64,000 nucleotides of DNA from an uncultured Bacteroidia bacterium (GTDB lineage: Bacteria; Bacteroidota; Bacteroidia; Bacteroidales; Prolixibacteraceae), in assembly GCA_903923905.1 (NCBI GenBank), contig CAIXZH010000116.1, positions 1 through 64,000 of the forward strand. The letters are read 5' to 3'. Below are positions 45,184-52,513 of this stretch, piece by piece; position 1 is the stretch's first letter, and each line of letters begins with the position of its first letter. Under the pieces are notes generated by a model that saw only the letters and a list, made by a program, of their open reading frames with translations, searched no databases and was not told the DNA's origin. Position numbers and translations under genes: made by a program.

Positions 45184-45972
45184 ATGAAAACATTATTTAC
45201 TTTGGTTTTAGTTGCGTTGATTAGTTTAGGTGTTCAGGCGCAGGAAAAAGCATCTTCATTGTATTTATTATTTGAGTTTATGCATGTTGAAGGTCAGCAT
45301 GGCAACGATTATTGGCAGGTTGAAGATTTTTGGTCCGGAATTCACAAACAACGTGTTGCCGATAAAACTATTTTGGGCTGGGATCTGTGGTCGTTATCCC
45401 CATCCGGCACTCAGCAGGGTTCGCAATATTTAACGGTAACACTTTTCTCAAGTCTTCAGAATATGTTGCAGGCGATGAATTCGATGGATGTAATGGCCTA
45501 TGCCAAAAAAGCTTATCCTAAAATGAGCGATAAAGAGCTCAATGCCATGCTGGACAAAACGGTGAAATCGAGAGATTTGGCCAATCAGGTGCTGTTAAAA
45601 CAGGTGGATCGGACAAAAGGTGAATTTACCATGAAAGTTGGTACAATGATCACGATTGACATCATGAAACAAACGGACGACAGCTATGAGAAAGTTGAAT
45701 CTGAGCTATTCAAACCTTGGCACCAGGATATGGTTGCCAAAGGTAAAAAGGGGAGCTGGGAATTGCTTCGGGCTATTCTGCCTGCAGGGGAGGATACTAA
45801 AGGAACACATCTCACCATCAGTATGTACAATGATATCGCGCAGCTCTCTTCATTCATGGAAGGTTCAGGAGGGGAAATGGACATGACAACCAGCCTTGCA
45901 GTGAAGGAGGGTCTGAAAACCAGGCAATGGAAAGAAGTAAAGATTGGTAAACTGCAAATGATGGTTCGGTAA
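45184..45972 (+). CDS. Secreted protein with two related domains
   Basis: A 262-residue protein with a signal peptide ending at GVQAQ. Two halves look related: SSLYLLFEFMHVEGQHGNDYWQ with GWDLWSLSPSG and LTVTLFSSLQNML, and VGTMITIDIMKQTDDSYEKVE with SWELLRAILPAGED and LTISMYNDIAQLSSFM. The pattern (strand, helix with a conserved Trp or Glu, strand with PSG/PAG, strand) recalls dimeric alpha-beta-barrel domains in tandem. No named family was recognised. The broken cupin gene follows 16 bp downstream. Confidence 0.6.
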   Translation: MKTLFTLVLVALISLGVQAQEKASSLYLLFEFMHVEGQHGNDYWQVEDFWSGIHKQRVADKTILGWDLWSLSPSGTQQGSQYLTVTLFSSLQNMLQAMNSMDVMAYAKKAYPKMSDKELNAMLDKTVKSRDLANQVLLKQVDRTKGEFTMKVGTMITIDIMKQTDDSYEKVESELFKPWHQDMVAKGKKGSWELLRAILPAGEDTKGTHLTISMYNDIAQLSSFMEGSGGEMDMTTSLAVKEGLKTRQWKEVKIGKLQMMVR

Positions 45973-45988
45973 ATTCTAAATCTCTTCT

Positions 45989-46449
45989 ATGAAAACAGGT
46001 ATACCAAATCTTATTTGATTGTTTTCTTTTGTTTGGTAAGCAGCAGCTGCTTCAGCCAAAATAAAGAGACAAAAACCGATCAATCCATTAATTAAAAACA
46101 GGCAATCCGGCGGATTGGCCCAAAAATGAGGATGCAGTTGTTGCTGTACCAAAGAATCACAAGATCTTACCGGAGAATGAAAATGTCAGGGTTCTCCTGG
46201 TTACCCTAAAGCCGGGGGCAAGTTGAGCCTCTCCATCATCATCAATGACATAGTGTACTTTACATTCAGAGAGCGGGTGATTTTGTAGACCGGGATGGTT
46301 CCGGCAATGTTATATTTGACACACGCACGCTTAAGACACCGTTGAAATTCCCTATGATCATGTGGAAAGATCGGGAGGCGCCACATTCAGTCGAAAATCT
46401 GAGCAAAACAATTACATTGCGGTTGATACGCGTTGAGATGAAGAAATAA
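45989..46449 (+). pseudogene. Degraded secreted cupin-like protein gene
   Basis: Three plus-strand frames must be joined. A start (MKTGIPNLI) stops at once. A second frame carries the rest of an export signal (LIVFFCLVSSSCFSQNKE) and ends in TAA. A third frame gives NEDAVVAVPKNHKILPENENVRVLLV, a TGA, then VEPLHHHQ, another TGA, and finally HSVLYIQRAGDFVDRDGSG to LRLIRVEMKK. The HHH metal site and beta-strand pattern indicate a small cupin. At least two frameshifts and several stops mean the gene is dead. Confidence 0.8.
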
Positions 46450-46471
46450 TTGTTTAAAAAAAAATGATACT

Positions 46472-46502
46472 GCCCTGACAGGATTTAGAATCCTGTCGGG
46501 GC
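46472..46502. repeat. Long imperfect palindrome (REP-like)
   Basis: A 14-bp stem (GCCCTGACAGGATT/AATCCTGTCGGGGC, one G-T pair) closes on the 3-nt loop TAG, just past the cupin remnant. Similar CCTGACAGGnTT palindromes are, as I recall, dispersed in Bacteroidota genomes. It may also act as a terminator. Confidence 0.5.
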
Positions 46503-46612
46503 TATTCAATGTCATATTCCCCTGATTACAAGGGATATTTCCCGTATTCACGGACCAGTTTCTCAATAAAATCAGAGCTTTGAAACGAAACACAGCTTGA
46601 GATATTTTGATT

Positions 46613-46936
46613 TTAATCCAGATGAAAGACCTCTTCCATATCTGCCCACCATTCTCCGGCAGCTCTGGAGGAGAGTGGCTTTTGCATCGGCATCATCACG
46701 CTCCACCACTCCTGTGTTTTGGGATCAGCAGCCATTTTTGCCATATCCGATTCAAAATCTTCACCCCAATATTCTATATAGGCAAAGAGCAAGCCATCTT
46801 TATGAAAAATCGAATAATTACGGATATTGCAGGTGGTAATCATTTTCAATATCTCAGGCCAGACTGCAGCGTGGCATGCTTTGTATTTTTCAAATTGCTA
46901 AGGATCGACCCCTATTATTTGCCCGAATCGTTTCAT
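46613..46936 (-). pseudogene. L-rhamnose/L-fucose mutarotase gene with an amber stop
   Basis: The full minus-strand frame from ATG 46936 encodes MKRFGQIIGVDP, a TAG at 46900-46898, then QFEKYKACHAAVWPEIL and the 78-residue ORF of the track ending EVFHLD. Joined, this is a 107-codon L-rhamnose mutarotase family (DUF718) protein of normal length. Its active-site histidine region and tryptophan-rich C-terminus (EWWSVMMPMQKPL) are intact. The TAG can be derived from CAG or AAG by one change. It lies 13 bp downstream of a GH29 fucosidase gene. Confidence 0.8.
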
Positions 46937-46949
46937 GATGGTCTATTTG

Positions 46950-48212
46950 TTAGATATCCATTGGCTTAATATCCATAACATTCTTTGTAGTCTCAATCTC
47001 TACGATAGTGTCAAAAGGTTGCAGAGATTCATTTTTAAATTCAATAGTGTAAAATCCCCTTTGTTTGATCAGCTTCACTTCACCACCGTCAACCAACCGG
47101 CACCATTTGATATCTATCCCTTTAGCCGGAAAATCAATTTTGGGAGCGCCCCCTTTCCAGCTGAGCAGATGCAGGTAAATAGTATTTTCATTTCGGGTGG
47201 TCACTCCCCAGTCTGCAGGTTTGAAGGGACCGCCTCTTGTCCCGTAGATAGAATAGCCATATTTTTGAAGCCATTGTCCCATCTCTTGCAGGCGGGTCGC
47301 CTGCAAGGGTTCAATCCGTCCGTCCGGCATAGGTCCTACATTGAATAAAAGATTTCCATCACCTCCTGCAGAACGGATTAAACTGTGAAGGCATTTTTCG
47401 AGTGTCTTCACTTCATCATTGGGCTTCCATGCCCATTGATTGGCAATGGTCATGCAGGTTTCCCAGGGTCGATTGTTTTGAAAACCGCCAATCCGTTGTT
47501 CCGGTGTATCAAAATCGCCTTTGGCCCCGGTACGGTTATTGACGATAATATCGGGTTGAACCTTTCGGATCACCTCAATGACCCCCTGGCCACGGATCGA
47601 ATCAAATTCCATTGGAACGTCGTACCACATGACGAGCAGGGGACCATAATTCTTAATGATTTCGACAGATTCATTCTTAAGGTATTCGGTATATCTGTCC
47701 AGATTCGACGTTGCCCTTCGGACGCTTCCTCCGGGACTTGTAACGGGGAAATCAGGATGATGCCAGTCGCAGGTGGAATGGTAGAATCCAAGCGCCATTC
47801 CCTGTTTCCTGCAGGCATCAGCCAGTTCCTTCATCACATCCCGTTTAAACGGTGAATTCATGATGTTGAAATCGGTATATTTGGTATCCCACATGCAAAA
47901 GCCATCATGATGTTTCGAAGTAAAAACGATATACTTCATCCCGGCATCTTTAGCCAGTTTAACCCATTCATCGGCATTGAATTGGACAGGATTGAACTGT
48001 TTATAAAGGGTATCATATTCTGCTACAGGAATTTCCTTGCCTCGTGACCAGCCAATTTCTGTCCCTTTCAGGCTGACTGGTCCCCAATGGATAAACATTC
48101 CGAACCGGGCATCCTGCCACCATTTCAATTTCTCCTGATGTGAAGTATTGACCTGACAAAAAGCCGAAGTGATAGCCAGCAATGCAGTAATTAACAAGAT
48201 CGGTTTTTTCAC
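46950..48212 (-). CDS. Alpha-L-fucosidase, glycoside hydrolase family 29 (second copy)
   Basis: A secreted 420-residue GH29 enzyme. A signal peptide ends near SAFCQ. Family motifs are ARFGMFIHWGPVSLKG, YIVFTSKHHDGFCMWD, GFYHSTCDWHHPDFP and the nucleophile aspartate in LLVMWYDVPMEF, followed by GDGNLLFNVGPMPDG. It is closer to the classical GH29-A form than the fucosidase at 5143. The adjacent mutarotase gene is broken, and the upstream region carries the leader element seen before the Gfo/Idh gene. Confidence 0.93.
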   Translation of the reverse strand: MKKPILLITALLAITSAFCQVNTSHQEKLKWWQDARFGMFIHWGPVSLKGTEIGWSRGKEIPVAEYDTLYKQFNPVQFNADEWVKLAKDAGMKYIVFTSKHHDGFCMWDTKYTDFNIMNSPFKRDVMKELADACRKQGMALGFYHSTCDWHHPDFPVTSPGGSVRRATSNLDRYTEYLKNESVEIIKNYGPLLVMWYDVPMEFDSIRGQGVIEVIRKVQPDIIVNNRTGAKGDFDTPEQRIGGFQNNRPWETCMTIANQWAWKPNDEVKTLEKCLHSLIRSAGGDGNLLFNVGPMPDGRIEPLQATRLQEMGQWLQKYGYSIYGTRGGPFKPADWGVTTRNENTIYLHLLSWKGGAPKIDFPAKGIDIKWCRLVDGGEVKLIKQRGFYTIEFKNESLQPFDTIVEIETTKNVMDIKPMDI

Positions 48213-48582
48213 ACGTATAAATTTTAATTAACTTACTAATATTTAGATTCTTAATCCGTTTGGAACCCTCATTGATTTATACATTGCCTTTTGTGATGGT
48301 AAGTTCATGAGGGTTTCATCTGTTTATCATTTGATTTTTATTTGCCGGATGGAACTCGTTATGAGATAATCATGGTTCTGTTTGTGATTCTCGCTCATGG
48401 ATCGTTTCATTTTTCTTAAATTATTAGGTACTATTCCTGATTGAAATGAGTTAAATCGTTCTGCAAAATTATGAATCTAAATTAACCTGAGTTGAACAAT
48501 TCAGATAATTTAATAATTGTTTAAATTCTTATATTTACATAATCATTTACGCTTTAAATGTTTACCTCTAAATCATAAAATC
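48213..48582. other. Intergenic region with leader element and divergent promoters
   Basis: These 370 bp between the GH29 gene and the SPFH gene hold the 23-codon leader ORF listed next. Otherwise they are AT-rich without genes. Confidence 0.4.
48327..48398 (-). promoter_or_regulatory. Candidate leader ORF (23 codons) upstream of GH29
   Basis: A 23-codon ORF (begins MSENHKQNHD, ends RQIKIK) ends 114 nt before the fucosidase start. Its DNA shares ATGAAACGA, CATG, a CACAA word and CGAGTTCCATCCG, at nearly the same spacing (36 against 37 nt in the centre), with the element at 25536-25607. Equal ORF length and shared ends suggest a conserved regulatory leader or small protein. Confidence 0.4.
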
Positions 48583-49479
48583 ATGCTGATAATTTTAGTT
48601 GGAATTGCCCTTGTCGCAATTAGTTTTGTTTTGGCTAAGTCTGATTCTCCTGCAAATGAATACATTGGAACCATAAGGGTTATTGGACTTTTAATTGCAA
48701 TAGTTGGTATCGGCCTGGCATCGGTCAAACAGATCGAACCAGGGAATGTTGGTGTTCAGAAACTTTTTGGGAAAGTGAACCCCTATATTCTTGAAAGTGG
48801 CCTGAATGTGATCAATCCGTTGGTTGAAGTGGTAACTTTTGATGTGCGTACCCAGAATTATACCATGTCAGGGGTGCACGACGAAGGGGATAAAGCGGGT
48901 GATGATGCCATCCGGGTTTTGTCGGCCGACGGACTTGAGGTGATTATCGATCTGACTGTTCTCTATAAAGTGGTTCCATTTGAAGCTCCGCGAATTTTAA
49001 AGGAGATAGGGACAGATTACCGCAATACGATTGTTCGCCCGATATGCCGGACCAAAATCAGGGATAATGCCGTTTATTATGATGCTGTTGCACTTTACTC
49101 AACCAAGCGGGACGAATTTCAATCCAGGATTTTTAAAACCATAGAGGGGGATTTTAAAAGCCGGGGATTGATGCTTGAGCAATTGCTGGTCCGGAACATA
49201 ACCCTTCCTGCCTCGGTCAAAACAACAATTGAGTCGAAGATCAATGCAGAGCAGGATGCCCAAAAGATGACTTTTGTACTCCAGAAGGAAAAACAGGAGG
49301 CCGAACGTAAACGTGTTGAAGCCCAGGGGATCGCCGATTATCAGAAAATATTGAGTACCGGTCTTAGCGACAAGCAGTTGCAATATGAGATGATAAAGGC
49401 CATCGCAACCTCACCCAATGCCAAGCTGATTATTATGGACAGTAAAAAAAGTCCGTCGGTTATTGTGGATGGGAAATAG
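48583..49479 (+). CDS. SPFH/Band 7 (prohibitin-like) membrane protein
   Basis: A 298-residue inner-membrane scaffold protein. Two N-terminal hydrophobic segments (LIILVGIALVAISFVLA and IRVIGLLIAIVGIGLA) are followed by the SPFH domain (EPGNVGVQKLFGKVNPYILESGLNVINPLVEVVTFDVRTQNY, then IDLTVLYKVVP) and a coiled-coil tail (AEQDAQKMTFVLQKEKQEAERKRVEAQG). The ORF track starts at a TTG (48517); the ATG at 48583 is preferred because the first 22 residues of the longer form are not membrane-like. The role is probably membrane organisation or protease control. It is monocistronic. Confidence 0.9.
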   Translation: MLIILVGIALVAISFVLAKSDSPANEYIGTIRVIGLLIAIVGIGLASVKQIEPGNVGVQKLFGKVNPYILESGLNVINPLVEVVTFDVRTQNYTMSGVHDEGDKAGDDAIRVLSADGLEVIIDLTVLYKVVPFEAPRILKEIGTDYRNTIVRPICRTKIRDNAVYYDAVALYSTKRDEFQSRIFKTIEGDFKSRGLMLEQLLVRNITLPASVKTTIESKINAEQDAQKMTFVLQKEKQEAERKRVEAQGIADYQKILSTGLSDKQLQYEMIKAIATSPNAKLIIMDSKKSPSVIVDGK

Positions 49480-49489
49480 CTGGGGAGAA

Positions 49490-49580
49490 TTCAAAATGTA
49501 AAGTGCAGAGTTCAAAATGGAAAGTTTTAAACTTTGCACTAATTTTAAAAGTCTTCAGGATCTGCTAATTCTCTGCACTT
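49490..49580. repeat. 21-bp tandem repeat and inverted repeat after the SPFH gene
   Basis: TTCAAAATGtAAAGT (49490-49504) recurs as TTCAAAATGgAAAGT (49511-49525) at a 21-bp period. AAGTGCAGAG (49501-49510) is exactly complementary to CTCTGCACTT (49571-49580). This resembles a decayed short repeat array between two convergent genes. Confidence 0.5.
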
Positions 49581-49596
49581 GTATTTTTAATGTAAT

Positions 49597-50682
49597 TTAC
49601 TGCACCCTGTCAGCCCAAACTCTGCCTGTTTCATTGATATGCCAGGTTAGGAAAGATTGGTCCAGTTTTGCCGTTATTTCATATCCTTTCGGAGTGATAC
49701 GGATTAACGGGTGAAACTTCACTTTGAGAAGGTTTTGATCAACGTTTGCCAATTGATTCAACGATTCTGCAAATTGTTGATAGTGAGATTTATATTTTCC
49801 CTGGGCATAATACAAATTACGGAGTTCTTCTTTGACCACCTCTTCCGGATTGGGGAGGAAGGTTGTTATTCCGGTTCCGGCCACTTGATCCGAAAATTGA
49901 AGATATCCCCACTTTTCGGGACAATGCATGTTAACTGTTCCCTGAGGAGACCAAACCCAGTTATCTTCGGGGAGAGGTCTGCCGGTACGAGTATTGGGTT
50001 TTTTCATGTAATGGCCGTTCTCAATAAGAATTTGCCATTCAACCCTTGAAAAGTTGATCCTCCACTGATCGCCCGGTTTAACCGGGATTACACCCGTTGA
50101 ATCCCGGAAGGATTTCATTGGGAATGCGATTTCCACCGACCAGCTCCGGTCGGTATCCGAAGGATTATTTATTGTTCCTTCAAGATTGACGGCCGACAAC
50201 ATCCCTTCGAAATTCCAGGAAGTAATCGCAATTCCTCCATCCCGATATGGCCTGGTTAGCCGCAGGTCCCACTGGGTATTGAGGGCATTCATTTCGTATT
50301 CGTAATAATTATGGGTATCGCCATCAGGATCAATAAACACCTCAAAGTCGTTATCCTGAAAAATCACATCATCACGTCGGGTTACATTTGCCCAGATATG
50401 AGGCTCACAGATTTCTGCAAATACATATAGAAAATTATTGTCCCAAAGCATTTTGGCCCGTGTCCGGAGGCGGGGAGTCTGCCCAAGGCTACCAAGGATA
50501 TCCCGGAAATCTTCTGTCCAGGGAGCTTTCTGCCAACACGATTCGGTCGCTTTACCATCAATTTTAAGGGGGGTATCGGTGCGGTAACACACATAATGTC
50601 CAGGTAATGATGGTTGCTTACTTTGAACCAGGAAAGGAGACAGCGTGTAAAACAATAAAAAAAAGATTCTGAATATATTCAT
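49597..50682 (-). CDS. Secreted carbohydrate-binding family 9-like protein
   Basis: A 361-residue secreted protein. The chosen ATG at 50682 (MNIFRIFFLLFY) gives a signal peptide ending near VQSKQ; the track start at 50754 adds 24 residues that do not fit. The body is a CBM9/DOMON-like beta-sandwich (PLKIDGKATESCWQKAPWTEDF, ARAKMLWDNNFLYVFAEICEPHIWAN, DDVIFQDNDFEVFIDPDGDTHNYYEYEMNA). A helical C-terminal part contains RNLYYAQGKYKSHYQQFAESL. Such proteins bind glycans at the cell surface and often accompany glycosidase genes. It directly follows the UroD-like gene. Confidence 0.85.
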   Translation of the reverse strand: MNIFRIFFLLFYTLSPFLVQSKQPSLPGHYVCYRTDTPLKIDGKATESCWQKAPWTEDFRDILGSLGQTPRLRTRAKMLWDNNFLYVFAEICEPHIWANVTRRDDVIFQDNDFEVFIDPDGDTHNYYEYEMNALNTQWDLRLTRPYRDGGIAITSWNFEGMLSAVNLEGTINNPSDTDRSWSVEIAFPMKSFRDSTGVIPVKPGDQWRINFSRVEWQILIENGHYMKKPNTRTGRPLPEDNWVWSPQGTVNMHCPEKWGYLQFSDQVAGTGITTFLPNPEEVVKEELRNLYYAQGKYKSHYQQFAESLNQLANVDQNLLKVKFHPLIRITPKGYEITAKLDQSFLTWHINETGRVWADRVQ

Positions 50683-50754
50683 TTGGAGAAACCTAAATGT
50701 ATTTTTGGCCAGGTGCGAAAATACGGTTCCTGCCGTAATTAAACAAGTATTCAT

Positions 50755-51774
50755 TCAATAGGATCTGGCAGTTTTAATCATGGTCCTCAAATTCACTTCC
50801 GGTGTCATAGAGGGCATTGCGCATCCCGCATTCAAGATGAAGCGGTTGTTATTTGTGAAAATCCCAAGCAATTCATTTGTCTTTTGCTCTACCAGTTCGG
50901 GCGTTCCTAGTGCCAGAACTCCGCTCGGATCGATGTTGCCGATAAAACAGGCTTTGTTGCCAATGATTTCAAGCGCCTTTTGTGCATCGGTCTTGTAATC
51001 GAGCTCAAACGCATCTGAGCCGCTCTGCAGCATATCCTCGAGAATGGTATCTGTATTCCCGCAAATGTGCAAAGTGTAAGGCAATTTGCACCTGTGAACC
51101 TCTTCAATGACCAGTTTTTCGGAGGGGAGCGCAAAAAACCGGTACATCTCAGGCGAGATCATCTCGGGACCGGCAGGGCTGTCACCGTTTGAAAGCATAT
51201 CGCATCCGGTTTGTGCCATAAGCCGGATAAACTGGCAACTAATGTCTGTCGCATAGGTCAGCAACTCTTCAACCAGGTTAGGTTCTCCGATTACGAGATC
51301 GAGCATCCATTCCTGGCTCCCGCGCATCATACTGGCCAGCGAAAAAGGAGCCTGGTCACAATTCCCTCTGACAAATATTTCATTTTTGAAATGATTCTTG
51401 ATCAGGTGTACTGCCTCCAGCCAAACTTCAATATATTTATAGTCTTCTACTTTTACCTTTCCCAATTTACGGATTTCGGTGAGTTCAGCCAGGTTTCCTT
51501 TGGCTGAGCGGGCCGGCTCATCAATCGGAAAATCAACCGGTACACCAACTGCCCCGGCTAAAGTTACGGTATCCAGATCGACTAGAATCCCGTCAAACTC
51601 ATACTTCTCAACCGACCGGATAAAGGTTTCCGCCATCGTCCTGGGATTTTCCCTGAATTGATGCATGGTGAAGCCTGCCTCTTTGGCTGCCATCATAAAA
51701 TTGTGCAACATGATCGGCGTTTTGTCTGCCTTTTGCCCCTTTAATGCTGCGTGAATCCGTTCAAATCCGTTCAT
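50755..51774 (-). CDS. Uroporphyrinogen decarboxylase-family (MtaA/CmuA-like) protein
   Basis: A cytoplasmic TIM-barrel protein of 339 residues in the URO-D superfamily. The sequence has the zinc-ligand pattern of cobalamin methyltransferases: HICGN near residue 235 and NAGCAMP near residue 313, with MSPEMYRFFALPSEK and IGNIDPSG between. This argues for methyl transfer rather than haem synthesis, as the N-terminal arginine motif of true HemE is absent. It lies next to the CBM9-like gene and near GH38, so it may demethylate O-methylated sugars or related compounds. The substrate cannot be told from sequence. Confidence 0.8.
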   Translation of the reverse strand: MNGFERIHAALKGQKADKTPIMLHNFMMAAKEAGFTMHQFRENPRTMAETFIRSVEKYEFDGILVDLDTVTLAGAVGVPVDFPIDEPARSAKGNLAELTEIRKLGKVKVEDYKYIEVWLEAVHLIKNHFKNEIFVRGNCDQAPFSLASMMRGSQEWMLDLVIGEPNLVEELLTYATDISCQFIRLMAQTGCDMLSNGDSPAGPEMISPEMYRFFALPSEKLVIEEVHRCKLPYTLHICGNTDTILEDMLQSGSDAFELDYKTDAQKALEIIGNKACFIGNIDPSGVLALGTPELVEQKTNELLGIFTNNNRFILNAGCAMPSMTPEVNLRTMIKTARSY

Positions 51775-51785
51775 GATATATTAAT

Positions 51786-52059
51786 GGTGAATGGTTAATT
51801 CTGAATGGTTAATTCTGAATGGTTAATTCTGAATGCTTAAATCTGAATGGTTAATTCTGAATGGTGAATGGTTAATTCTGAATGTTTAATGGTTAATTCT
51901 GAATGGTGAATGGTTAATTCTGAATGGTGAATGGTTAATTCTGAATGGTGAATGGTTAATTCTGAATGGTTATTATTGGATTAACCATTAACCATTATCG
52001 CATTAACCATTATCGCATTAACCATTATCGCATTAATCATTAACCCTTAAACATTCACC
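51786..52059. repeat. Heptamer repeat arrays in direct then inverted orientation
   Basis: From 51786 to 51974 there are exactly 27 consecutive 7-bp units in register (GGTTAAT, TCTGAAT, GGTGAAT and close variants). After six bases the complementary units appear (ATTAACC, ATTCACC), including three 15-bp repeats of ATTAACC-ATTATCGC, up to 52059. The array runs into the last codons of the broken four-helix-bundle gene. Confidence 0.9.
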
Positions 52060-52416
52060 ATTATTTAAATTGTTTTTCGCAGTCTTAATGGAAGCGGTAA
52101 TCAGCTTGATCAATTCTTCACAATCAGCAATTAATGAGGCAGATAAAATCTCATCAATATATCCACTGTCGGTTAATAACCTTAGCCAGTATTGGGTTTC
52201 ATGAGCCTCTTTCTGGGCAATACCCAATTTATGAATAAAATCTTTTTTAGACTCTCCCTGGTTCGCTTCTTCCACATTGGCTCCAATTTAAGTTCCGGAT
52301 TTAAGGATTTGCTTTGATAAAACAAATTCTCGCTTCTCCAAAGTAATTTTTTGACACAACCTGATGATTTGCAGGGCAAAATTATAAGATTTTTCCTTTA
52401 AAATATTAGTCTTCAT
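52033..52416 (-). pseudogene. Four-helix-bundle (S23/IVS, Avd-like) protein gene with ochre stop
   Basis: From ATG 52416 the frame reads MKTNILKEKSYNFALQII, EKREFVLSKQILKSGT, then TAA at 52290-52288, then IGANVEEANQGESKKDFIHKLGIAQKEAHETQYWL and IADCEELIKLITASIKT. Joined, it is a complete 23S rRNA-intervening-sequence/four-helix-bundle family protein. The TAA replaces the serine of the usual SGTSIGANVEEA motif by one base change. The track lists the 3' part as an 80-residue ORF, which might still be translated. The last codons (NNGECLRVND) are encoded by the heptamer array. Confidence 0.8.
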
Positions 52417-52477
52417 TGGATCGATTCTTAGTTAAACAATCAATTAAATATTCGAATATTTTATTAACTAATTAGAC

Positions 52478-52512
52478 ATTAACCATTACCCATTCACCAT
52501 TTAGCATTCACC
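52478..52512. repeat. Second heptamer block at the end of the GH38 gene
   Basis: Five in-register 7-bp units (ATTAACC, ATTACCC, ATTCACC, ATTTAGC, ATTCACC) abut the GH38 stop codon. They are in the same orientation as the right half of the main array, so heptamer blocks lie on both sides of the four-helix-bundle gene. Confidence 0.75.
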
Positions 52513-52513
52513 A

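Noticed and set aside
50755-51774. HemE uroporphyrinogen decarboxylase of haem synthesis
   Set aside because: The N-terminal HemE arginine motif is missing and the zinc-ligand pattern of methyltransferases is present.
51786-52059. Possible CRISPR array at the repeat region
   Set aside because: The units are contiguous 7-bp words without unique spacers, and no cas gene is present.
46613-52416. Stop codon recoding or selenocysteine as an explanation for the interrupted genes
   Set aside because: TAG, TAA and TGA are all involved and one gene also has frameshifts, so ordinary decay or sequence error fits better.
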